From contig NZ_AP025344.1 in NCBI RefSeq assembly GCF_021654795.1, positions 4,030,501 to 4,094,500 of the forward strand: a DNA stretch of 64,000 nt, given 5' to 3'. Source of the stretch: Paenibacillus dendritiformis (GTDB lineage Bacteria > Bacillota > Bacilli > Paenibacillales > Paenibacillaceae). The notes under the pieces were generated by a model. That model had not been told where the DNA came from. It searched no databases and saw nothing but the letters and a program-made list of their open reading frames with translations. Position numbers and translations under genes: made by a program. Below are positions 57,783-64,000 of the stretch, piece by piece (within the stretch, counting starts at the first letter, position 1; each line of letters begins with the position of its first letter).

Positions 57783-58907
57783 TCAATCCACGTCAGCCAG
57801 TTCAGCCCAGGGGGATACGGCAATCTCCATGCCGGATTCCGGTGTGAATCCAATCCGGTATTCCCGCTCCGCATCCCCGATCAAGACCGCCGCGAAGCCG
57901 GCCGGCTGTCCCTTTTCCCGGGGAAGCAGCCGAATCTTCCCACGATCAAGCTCCCATTCATAGGCGTACGCTCCGATGCTGGCAGGCTCCGCCAGCCGGT
58001 ATGCCTGACGGTATTGGCCCGCCTGGGCAAGCGGATCAGTTGCGGCCACATCGACACCGCATAACCGCAGCGGGCTGTCCCAGGTCCGGGACCGTTCATA
58101 TTCAATCAGCCACGGCATATCGTAACGAAGGAAGGCCGTGCCGAATGGAATGCACGAGCCGTCCTCCAATGGCGCTTGCTGCTGCCAAGGCCCCACGTAA
58201 GCGGCGCCTCGCTTCTTCGCTTCCTCGACGAAGGCGGTCATGCCGCCAGTGATCTCCAGCGCCACCCCAAAAATGCCTTCCCGGCTCTCGGCGAACGCCG
58301 CAAAAGCTCGTCCCAACGGCGTTGCCCGCAGCTTGTCCGGCTCCGCTATCGCGATCACCTCTAAAAATCCGGCGCCGAAATAGGCAACCTGCGCCTGCGC
58401 GCCGGGAAATGCCTCCACCGGCCTCGCAAACCGCGCTCCGGTCCTCCTGCTTATCTGTTCTACAGCCGCGTCCAGGTCGCGAACAGCTAAAGTCACATGA
58501 TCCAGCCTCAACATAGGCTCTGTTCCCCTCCGTCCAACAGGGACATTCCGAGCGGAGGTCCAATGCTCCAGCATGCCGCAGATGTCCTGCTCCGCCTGCT
58601 CCAAAAGACGCTTCTGTCGGCGGATATCGCGAAGCTTGCGCTCATAAAAAGCGATCGCTTCCTCCGCGCATGCCGGTTCCCCATTGCCGGGAAAGCCGGC
58701 GCATCGCTGAAACAAGCTGGCCAATTCCTCCGTATGAACTCCCATATGCAAATAGAACTGAATCTGCCGCACGCGTTCAACGTCTTCCTCCCCGTATACC
58801 CGATATCCGCTATCGGTGCGCGAGGGAGCAAGCAGCCCTTTGTCTTCGTAATATCGCAAGGAACGGATGCTGACTCCCGTTAAGCGCGACAGTTCACTGA
58901 TGCGCAT
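57783..58907 (-). CDS. MerR-type regulator fused to a VOC (glyoxalase-like) domain
   Basis: A 374-residue single-chain fusion. Residues 1-125 are a complete MerR helix-turn-helix and coiled coil: MRISELSRLTGVSIRSLRYYEDKGLLAPSR, then YERKLRDIRRQKRLLEQAEQDI. From about residue 132 a VOC domain begins, LRLDHVTLAVRDLDAAVEQI, with GAGFLEVIAIAEPDKL and IFGVALEITGG in the pattern of glyoxalase_3-type (PF13468) proteins, ending with AVSPWAELADVD. The VOC part probably binds the inducer or a small lipophilic compound, so the protein senses and may sequester a drug. ATG 58907 has AAGGGG 8 nt upstream. It is encoded next to the ABC-F gene and in the same direction. Confidence 0.85.
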   Translation of the reverse strand: MRISELSRLTGVSIRSLRYYEDKGLLAPSRTDSGYRVYGEEDVERVRQIQFYLHMGVHTEELASLFQRCAGFPGNGEPACAEEAIAFYERKLRDIRRQKRLLEQAEQDICGMLEHWTSARNVPVGRRGTEPMLRLDHVTLAVRDLDAAVEQISRRTGARFARPVEAFPGAQAQVAYFGAGFLEVIAIAEPDKLRATPLGRAFAAFAESREGIFGVALEITGGMTAFVEEAKKRGAAYVGPWQQQAPLEDGSCIPFGTAFLRYDMPWLIEYERSRTWDSPLRLCGVDVAATDPLAQAGQYRQAYRLAEPASIGAYAYEWELDRGKIRLLPREKGQPAGFAAVLIGDAEREYRIGFTPESGMEIAVSPWAELADVD

Positions 58908-59109
58908 CTGATGAACCCCTTTCACCGGCCGGTAACCTGATCATAAAGTATAACATGGTGTGAGGGTCAAGACTGCGCTAGCATTCCATTTGCCGCTTCA
59001 GACCGAGTGGCGCCTCTGCCTAACCTATCCCGATGCCGTTATGTATACCCATCAGACCGGGCCTTCTCCCTGGAGCACCTGCGGCGATCGGTTCAGGTCC
59101 GGACGCTCG

Positions 59110-59424
59110 CTACCCCTTGTCCCGATAGGAGGAGATGAATCCATACCACCAATAGATGGAGAAAAGGGCGCTGATCAGCACATAGATTGCCCATAATGCG
59201 CCTTCCCTCAAACCATACCAGAAATAGTGCAGTTCCGTCATGCCTTCGCTTCGGCCCATGGCATTCAGAAAAAACACCGTAAATCCCGTCACTAAAATGA
59301 CGATATGCACCAAAGATATGCCAACCCGTCTGCGGATGATCAGACTGAAAGCACTCGCCGCCAGACTAATCCCGAACACCGAATAAAAGATTAGCCATAC
59401 CCAACTTGCATTGGTCGCCCACAT
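59110..59424 (-). CDS. Small membrane protein, function unknown
   Basis: A 104-residue protein with three hydrophobic helices: WVWLIFYSVFGISLAASAFSLII, ISLVHIVILVTGFTVFFLNA and LWAIYVLISALFSIYWWYGFI. A short basic loop (RRRVG) follows the first helix, and the C-terminus is SSYRDKG. I do not recognise the family. GGAG lies 9 nt before the ATG at 59424. It is encoded 42 nt downstream of another small membrane protein in the same direction, so they may form one unit with the frameshifted gene upstream. Confidence 0.7.
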   Translation of the reverse strand: MWATNASWVWLIFYSVFGISLAASAFSLIIRRRVGISLVHIVILVTGFTVFFLNAMGRSEGMTELHYFWYGLREGALWAIYVLISALFSIYWWYGFISSYRDKG

Positions 59425-59466
59425 AGATTAATTCTCCCTGTCCATAATGTTTATATCCATCCCAGG

Positions 59467-59652
59467 TTACGGCGCATACAGCAGCGCAACCCCAATAAGC
59501 GACAGCCCCACGGCGAGCAAAAATACCACGTAGGCAGGCCTGCTCAGATGCGCTGTCTGCTTGTCATAATAACCGCTCCTGCGAAAAGGGCCGACCCATA
59601 GCTCCCCGATCAGATTCAACACAACCGCCAGCAAACTCCGGACCGATCTCAT
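59467..59652 (-). CDS. Small membrane protein of 61 residues, function unknown
   Basis: MRSVRSLLAVVLNLIGELWV begins the product, then a cytoplasmic-looking GPFRRSGYYDKQTAHLSRP and a helix AYVVFLLAVGLSLIGVALLYAP. So two hydrophobic segments around a basic loop. GGAGG lies 9 nt before the ATG at 59652, and the stop of the upstream frameshifted gene is 3 nt away, suggesting translational coupling. No family recognised. Confidence 0.7.
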   Translation of the reverse strand: MRSVRSLLAVVLNLIGELWVGPFRRSGYYDKQTAHLSRPAYVVFLLAVGLSLIGVALLYAP

Positions 59653-59654
59653 AT

Positions 59655-60182
59655 TCAGCCACCTCCCTCCGAAAGGGTTCTTTCTACTCGCAGTATATTC
59701 CGACAAGGGGTGTCGGTATGCCCCGCCGCACGCGACAGCGATATCGCGGCCCGTTCATAGATCGCGTCCAGTTCCTCCTGGCCCGCCAGTTCCGCCCGAT
59801 GCTCGAAGGTCACATGGAACGGGGGATTGCGGCTTGCCAACGCTTCCAAATACCCCAAGGCGTCTCCGTAACGGCCGTCGCCATTGCGCCGGGAACGGCG
59901 GCAAGAAAGGGTAAGGGAATAAAATATAGTCCGCGCCATCGCCTTCGCCCGCTCTTGCGGGCAGACGCATTCAGATTCGGCACAGTGCAATCAAGGGAGT
60001 CGAGGATAAGTCCATGCTCACCGTATTGAAGCGGATGAAGGGCGCGGCATTCCCGAACCGCCTGCACTTCCTGCTCGTCACGCGGCATGCCAGACCTCCA
60101 TACCGTTAATCGGGCCGCCCGCCAGCTCGTGCCAACGCTCGGGTGCAAAAGATCCCCGCATCCCCGCCTGCAGTCGTCTCAT
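59655..60182 (-). pseudogene. Unidentified gene with two frameshifts
   Basis: Three pieces in three frames seem to form one protein. First MRRLQAGMRGSFAPERWHEL to MEVWHAA (60182-60078). Then MPRDEQEVQAVRECRALHPL and DSLDCTVPNLNAS in a second frame. After an A/C-rich slip near 59965, ERAKAMARTIFYSLTLSC continues to GYLEALASRNPPFHVTFEHR and ELDAIYERAAISLSRAAG in a third. The last part reads like a whole helical domain. The second piece has its own GGAGG at 60093, so an alternative is overlapping small genes. An extended -10 TGGTATAAT lies at 60257-60265 (leftward). Function unknown. Sequencing error in an A/G run would explain one shift but not both. Confidence 0.55.
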
Positions 60183-60333
60183 CTCCTCTCTCGTCACCTA
60201 GCGCCGATATGATGCCAGATACAAAAAAAGAGAAAGGAAGAAACTTCTTTTTCAACATTATACCAGAAAAAACTTGACATGCTTCTACAAATGCAGACAG
60301 AAACGGAGTTTTTTCCCGAAATTCGCTCTTACG

Positions 60334-60364
60334 AAAAAAGCCGCCCCGACAGGTCGGGACGGCT
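60334..60364 (-). terminator. Intrinsic terminator of the phosphotransferase gene
   Basis: AGCCGCCCCGA / TCGGGACGGCT read leftward, followed by TTTTTT, 17 nt after the stop at 60381. One mismatch in the stem. The 150 bp beyond it are AT-rich spacer with the -10 of the frameshifted gene. Confidence 0.85.
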
Positions 60365-60380
60365 GCGGAGCGTCGTCAGG

Positions 60381-61364
60381 TTACAATAAATGAAAGATCG
60401 GCTTGTCTTCCAGAAACGGAACCACCTTATCGGCGCAAAAGGAAGGCAGACGCTCCCGCATCCAAGGATGAACCGCGGTGTTCATCATATGGAAGGAATA
60501 ATATCCGAAAATATTCAGCAGCATGAAGCCTTCGAGCAGCTTCATCGAATCGCTGCGCACCGATGAGAATTCGGCCGCATAGCCTTCCATGAATTCCGTC
60601 CGCCGCTCGGACGGGACGCTGAGCGCGCCGCCGGCCGCATCATACAAAAAATAACCGTGGCCGTACAGACAATAATCAATCAAGGTGAAGCCCCGAGCGG
60701 TTACAATAACATTGGCCCGGTTGATGTCGGCATGGATGATGCCCCATGTGCCGGGCTCCGGCTCGTAGCGCCGAAGCCGCTCGTTAATCCGTTGGAAGGC
60801 CTCGCTCATCAGGGCGAAATCGCCCGGCGCAAAAATGCCGTGCTCCCGGCCATAGGTCAGCCGCTCCAGCATGGCCTCATTCTCCCCGATACCGGCATAG
60901 GCCGGTCTGTTCGGGGCCGGATCCGGCGTGTATCCGCTCGTAAACCGGTGCAGCATGCCGACCTGCCGCCCGTAGCGGAGCGCGGCTTCCCTCGATGCGA
61001 AGTCATCCGGCTGCGAGTCCCGCCCTTCCAGCCAATGCAGCATCGTACAGTGGAGGAAGCCATCCCCGTCCGAGATCCGGGTGACGAATTCTCCTTCGCG
61101 GTTGCGGACCGGCATCTGCACATTCAAGGCGGTATTCTCTCCCAGCGCCTGCAGCAGCTCCATCTCCCCGGTCAGACCCGCCTTGGTATGCTGCAGGCCG
61201 TGAAGCCCGGCGTGGACCGGCTTATGAACCCGGAGCAGATAAGATGAGCCCGACTCATCGGTAATCTTGTACGTCAAATTTTCATTATGCCGTATGAATG
61301 TTATAATTGGCGATTGTATCTCGTAATGCGACAATGCATCGGCAGCGATGGCTTGATGGCCCAC
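60381..61364 (-). CDS. Phosphotransferase, APH/SrkA-like
   Basis: A 327-residue kinase-like protein. The N-terminus has YKITDESGSSYLLRVHKP with the ATP lysine replaced by an Arg-His-Lys cluster. The catalytic loop is GIIHADINRANVIV and the metal motif FTLIDYCLYGHGYFLYD. The Asp of HAD and the following Asn are present, and the DFG-like Asp is in LIDY. The pattern is that of the homoserine kinase/SrkA branch of the APH family. The substrate is not determinable. The start is GTG at 61364 with AAGGGAGAG 8 nt upstream. It stands downstream of two GNAT genes in the same direction. The product ends at an intrinsic terminator. Confidence 0.85.
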   Translation of the reverse strand: MGHQAIAADALSHYEIQSPIITFIRHNENLTYKITDESGSSYLLRVHKPVHAGLHGLQHTKAGLTGEMELLQALGENTALNVQMPVRNREGEFVTRISDGDGFLHCTMLHWLEGRDSQPDDFASREAALRYGRQVGMLHRFTSGYTPDPAPNRPAYAGIGENEAMLERLTYGREHGIFAPGDFALMSEAFQRINERLRRYEPEPGTWGIIHADINRANVIVTARGFTLIDYCLYGHGYFLYDAAGGALSVPSERRTEFMEGYAAEFSSVRSDSMKLLEGFMLLNIFGYYSFHMMNTAVHPWMRERLPSFCADKVVPFLEDKPIFHLL

Positions 61365-61535
61365 TTTTTCGTCTCTCCCTTTCTGCGCATGCAGGCCGTC
61401 TGCGGCATGGCCGCCGCTATTCCTGCTTGCTCATCAGTCAGTTCAATCTTCTCTTCCTGTCCATTCGAGCCGATCGCGATGGACAGCGGCGCTTCAATCT
61501 GCAGCTCTATTCGTGTTCCAACTATTTCCTGTACG
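61365..61535 (-). other. Short spacer with a coding-like stretch lacking a start codon
   Basis: One leftward frame here reads VQEIVGTRIELQIEAPLSIA and GQEEKIELTDEQAGIAAAM, which looks more protein-like than chance, but no start codon or ribosome site precedes it and it runs into the phosphotransferase start region. Possibly a remnant of a small gene. I can name no family. Confidence 0.3.
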
Positions 61536-61997
61536 TCAGCGAGACCTGGCCGGCTCGGAAAAGTCATACTTCGCCACCATCTCGCCCCAAGGGGCGATGC
61601 CGGTCTCGACGAAGCCGGCCGAAGCATACAGCCGCCGGGCCGCTTCGTTCTTCGGATCATAGCCGAGCATGCAATGCTCCGTCCGGTCCGGCTGCGCTCC
61701 GATCTCATCCAGCACAAGCTGCATGGCCCGCTTGCCGTATCCTTGCCCCTGATAAGAAGCATCCACCATGAAGCGGTAGATCCAATACTTCCCGTCATCC
61801 GGATCGATGCCATACATGGCGAATCCGATCATGCGATCGTCCAGATAGATGCCCTTGCATTGAAATCCGTCCAAAAACTGCGCCTCGGCGATCGAATACA
61901 GGTTCGACGCGATGAAGTCTTCTTGTCCCGGGGCCACCTCCAATGCAATGCATTCCTTCCAGTTGCCGGCCGTGATCGGCTGGAGATAAATGTTCAT
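61536..61997 (-). CDS. GNAT acetyltransferase, spermidine/diamine acetyltransferase-like
   Basis: A 153-residue GNAT. It opens MNIYLQPITAGNWKECIALE, typical of the BltD/PaiA-like polyamine acetyltransferases, has the acetyl-CoA loop SYQGQGYGKRAMQLVLDE near residue 85 and ends NEAARRLYASAGFVETGIAPWGE. The opening and the WIYRFMVDASYQG strand support polyamine as acceptor, but that is inference from family pattern. Its ATG overlaps the stop of the upstream GNAT gene (ATGA), so two acetyltransferases are translationally coupled. Confidence 0.87.
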   Translation of the reverse strand: MNIYLQPITAGNWKECIALEVAPGQEDFIASNLYSIAEAQFLDGFQCKGIYLDDRMIGFAMYGIDPDDGKYWIYRFMVDASYQGQGYGKRAMQLVLDEIGAQPDRTEHCMLGYDPKNEAARRLYASAGFVETGIAPWGEMVAKYDFSEPARSR

Positions 61998-62551
61998 AGA
62001 AAATCCCCTTTCGGTTGTTCATTTCTTCTGTCCAAGCCGCCTTGCTCCCTCGGTTGCTCCGGTCCCGGCAGCTCGTATTGATAGAAGCACAGGTTCAGCC
62101 ACTGATTGAATTTATAGCCGGCATTGCGAATCGTCCCGGCATACGTAAAGCCCAGCTTCTCATGCAGGGAAATGCTGCCCCGGTTCGACTCGTCGATGCC
62201 GGCGACGAGCGTCTTGTAACCGCGTTCCCCCGCGATGCGGATCATTTCCCGCAACAGCCCGGAACCGATCCCCAAGTGGCGGCATTCGTTATGCACATAG
62301 ACCGAATGCTCAACGGTGTATTGATAGGCTGGCCAAGCCCGGAAAGGGCCGAAGGTGGCGAAGCCCATCACCCGGTTCTCCGCCTCATAGACCAGCACGG
62401 GAAGGTTGTCCCGCCGCTTCTGCCGGTACCACTCCATCCGCTGCTCCAGCGTATGCGGCTCATAGGAATAGACCGCGGTAGAATGGATTATCGCATCGTT
62501 GTAAATGTCCAATATGGAAGGCAAGTCCTGTTCAGTCGCTTCTCGAATCAT
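61994..62551 (-). CDS. GNAT acetyltransferase, phosphinothricin N-acetyltransferase-like
   Basis: A 185-residue GNAT of the Pat/Bar type: MIREATEQDLPSILDIYNDA, then STAVYSYEPHTLEQRMEWY, VYVHNECRHLGIGSGLLREM and NRGSISLHEKLGFTYAGTIR, NAGYKFNQWLNLCFYQYEL. Pat/YncA-like enzymes acetylate amino acids or phosphinothricin, and the natural substrate is often methionine sulfoximine or sulfone. A C-terminal tail (PREQGGLDRRNEQPKGDFL) extends past the usual end and encodes the overlap with the next gene. No other gene lies between it and the MATE gene except a terminator. Confidence 0.88.
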   Translation of the reverse strand: MIREATEQDLPSILDIYNDAIIHSTAVYSYEPHTLEQRMEWYRQKRRDNLPVLVYEAENRVMGFATFGPFRAWPAYQYTVEHSVYVHNECRHLGIGSGLLREMIRIAGERGYKTLVAGIDESNRGSISLHEKLGFTYAGTIRNAGYKFNQWLNLCFYQYELPGPEQPREQGGLDRRNEQPKGDFL

Positions 62552-62654
62552 GCTCCGGTCTCCTCTTCGTTCGTACCGGCGGGCAGCGTGCCATGGCGTC
62601 CCAACCGGCTATGCCGTAATTATACCAGTTCTTGGCGTCACGGAAAGCTGGAAA

Positions 62655-62679
62655 TAAAAAAGAGACGCCTTGGCGCCTC
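62655..62679 (-). terminator. Intrinsic terminator of the MATE exporter gene
   Basis: Read leftward: GAGGCGCC-AA-GGCGTCTC (one G-T wobble), then TTTTTTA. It lies 57 nt after the stop at 62736. Confidence 0.82.
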
Positions 62680-62735
62680 TCTCTTCCTTGATCTCAAGAT
62701 TCCTTCCCCCTCGCCCGTGCGCTCCGGGATCGGCC

Positions 62736-64000
62736 TTACACTTTGGCCGCCTGTGTACGCGGAAGCGGAGGTTGGCCGGCTTCGGCCGCTTCGGCCCGCT
62801 TCAGGAACAGACGCCCCTTCCAGCGGAGCAGGACGAGGATGCCGCGAATGTATTCGTCCGCGATCATGCAGGCGTAGATGCCGACGAGCCCCCAGCCCCA
62901 ATGGATGCCTGTCAGGTAGGACAAGCCTGTGGCGACCAGCCACATCGAGAACACGGCCGTCAGCATGACGAACCGGGTATCGCCGACCGCATTGAGGGCG
63001 TTGCCCATCGCCATGTTCAGCATTTTGCCGGGCTGCAGCAGCAGATTGAGCCCGAGCAGCGAGACGCCGAGCGCCACGATCTCCGGATCGGCCGTGAACA
63101 GCCCCAGCAGCGCCCGGCCCGCGAACAGCAGCACGAGCGCATTGACCGTGACGAGCGGCAGGCCGTACAGAAGGGCGCGGTAGGCCCCTCTGTAGGCCTC
63201 CTCCATGCGCCCCGCTCCGAACAGATGGGCAACCTGAATCTGCAGCGCCATCGCGATCGAGGATCCGAGCAGGAAGCAGAACGATTCCAGCGTGTTCATG
63301 TACGTCCGCGCCGCCAGCTCCTGCGGCCCCAGCATCGCGATGAAGGCGAAGATGACGAGCTGGGAGAAAACCCAGCAGGACATGTTGACGCCGAGCGGCC
63401 AGCCAATATACAGGATCTCCTTGAAGCGCGCCCCGTCGAAGCCGAGCATCTCCCGCAGGCGGATGCGATGCCCGAACGACTGGACGAATACATAAGCCAG
63501 CACCGCCGTCGCGAGCAGCCGGCTGATGACGGTCGACAGGGCGACCCCGGTCAGCCCCCACTGCGGGAAGCCGAAGGCGCCGAAGATGAAGCCGTAGTTC
63601 ATGGCGACATGGATGACGTTCATCCCGATGGCGATGATCATCGGCCCCTTCGTATTGCCGGTATTTCGGATAACCGTGCTGAGGGTGGACGTGAGCGCCG
63701 TCAGCACCATGCCGCCGCCGACAATCGAAATATAAGTGTCCGCCAACGGCAGCAGGCTGTCCGGAAGCTGGAGCACCGCCGCGATCGCGCGCGGCTTCGC
63801 GTAGAGCACGAAGCTGAGCGCGAGCCCGATCAGCGCGCTCGCGCTTACCGCCATAACGGCCACGGAACGCGCCTCCTCTTCCTTCCGCGAACCGAGCTTC
63901 TGCGCGATCAGGATGCCGGCCCCGCTCGCCACCGTCATGAAGAGGGTCGTCAGCGCCTGGAACAGCTGGTTGGAGAAGCCGACAACCGCGACCGCATCAT
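62736..64000 (-). CDS. MATE family multidrug exporter, 5' end outside window
   Basis: At least 421 residues of a polytopic MATE exporter. The frame is open through position 64000, reading DAVAVVGFSNQLFQALTTLF before TVASGAGILIAQKLGSRKEE, so the first helix and start lie outside. Inside are the MATE pattern ALTSTLSTVIRNTGNTKGPM, MNVIHVAMNYGFIFGAF and the second-half NMAMGNALNAVGDTRFVM, about eleven hydrophobic helices in view. MATE proteins use proton or sodium gradients to export cationic drugs, and the substrate here is unknown. Closest in pattern to the NorM/DinF-like Firmicute group. Codon use matches the chromosome. Confidence 0.92.
   Translation of the reverse strand, partial: DAVAVVGFSNQLFQALTTLFMTVASGAGILIAQKLGSRKEEEARSVAVMAVSASALIGLALSFVLYAKPRAIAAVLQLPDSLLPLADTYISIVGGGMVLTALTSTLSTVIRNTGNTKGPMIIAIGMNVIHVAMNYGFIFGAFGFPQWGLTGVALSTVISRLLATAVLAYVFVQSFGHRIRLREMLGFDGARFKEILYIGWPLGVNMSCWVFSQLVIFAFIAMLGPQELAARTYMNTLESFCFLLGSSIAMALQIQVAHLFGAGRMEEAYRGAYRALLYGLPLVTVNALVLLFAGRALLGLFTADPEIVALGVSLLGLNLLLQPGKMLNMAMGNALNAVGDTRFVMLTAVFSMWLVATGLSYLTGIHWGWGLVGIYACMIADEYIRGILVLLRWKGRLFLKRAEAAEAGQPPLPRTQAAKV

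Overview
The window looks like a chromosomal segment of a G+C-rich, endospore-forming Firmicute, most likely Paenibacillus or a close relative. The reasons are strong AGGAGG-type ribosome binding sites, a Firmicute type VII secretion pair (EsaB/EssC), a spore-cortex de-N-acetylase (PdaA), CcpA-type cre sites and many Paenibacillus-style accessory genes. Both ends cut a gene: essC runs off the left edge and a MATE exporter gene runs off the right edge. I saw no rRNA, tRNA, CRISPR array or intact insertion sequence.

Layout: 0-4 kb holds essC and esaB. 4-13 kb is a string of leftward accessory genes: a phosphotransferase, a BadF-type kinase, an HD phosphohydrolase, a methyltransferase, a hydrolase, a Nudix-GNAT fusion and a DUF2569 protein, with two decayed genes. 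11.7-15.8 kb holds a PAS-AAA-Fis regulator divergent from putB-pruA (proline to glutamate). 15.9-22.1 kb is a leftward operon for an MFS transporter, FdrA/AllF, AllG, AllH and carbamate kinase, matching the oxamate carbamoyltransferase route that recovers ATP from carbamoyl phosphate. 22.3-27.1 kb is a CUT1 sugar ABC transporter with a divergent AraC regulator, a cre site and a tandem 185-bp repeat between the permease genes. 27.2-34.1 kb has rpiA, an AI-2E family protein, pdaA, an oxidoreductase and an IsdG-like monooxygenase. 33.7-37.1 kb has a copper ATPase with UreH/TauE-like and FixH-like partners. 37.4-40.7 kb has an alpha-L-fucosidase with a cre site, a divergent protein kinase and a GNAT.

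40.7-46.3 kb is a visibly AT-rich island and the most interesting part. It holds a radical SAM/SPASM enzyme, two tandem genes for 54-55 residue peptides with six cysteines in an identical spacing, and two S41 proteases, one of which has lost its 5' part. I read this as an uncharacterised RiPP (ranthipeptide/sactipeptide-like) locus. The two peptide genes are too short to be found by ordinary gene calling.

46.4-64 kb holds a secreted beta-helix protein, a new 52-residue small protein, a wrecked apbE, a 1038-residue GNAT fusion overlapping an amidohydrolase gene, an AraC/DinB divergent pair, an ABC-F ribosome-protection gene with promoter, leader ORF and intrinsic terminator arranged like an attenuator, a MerR-VOC fusion, small membrane proteins, a frameshifted gene, a phosphotransferase, two GNATs and the MATE exporter. 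At least five genes here (DUF1992, two-lesion GNAT, apbE, truncated S41, the 60-kb gene) are decayed, so the accessory content is turning over.
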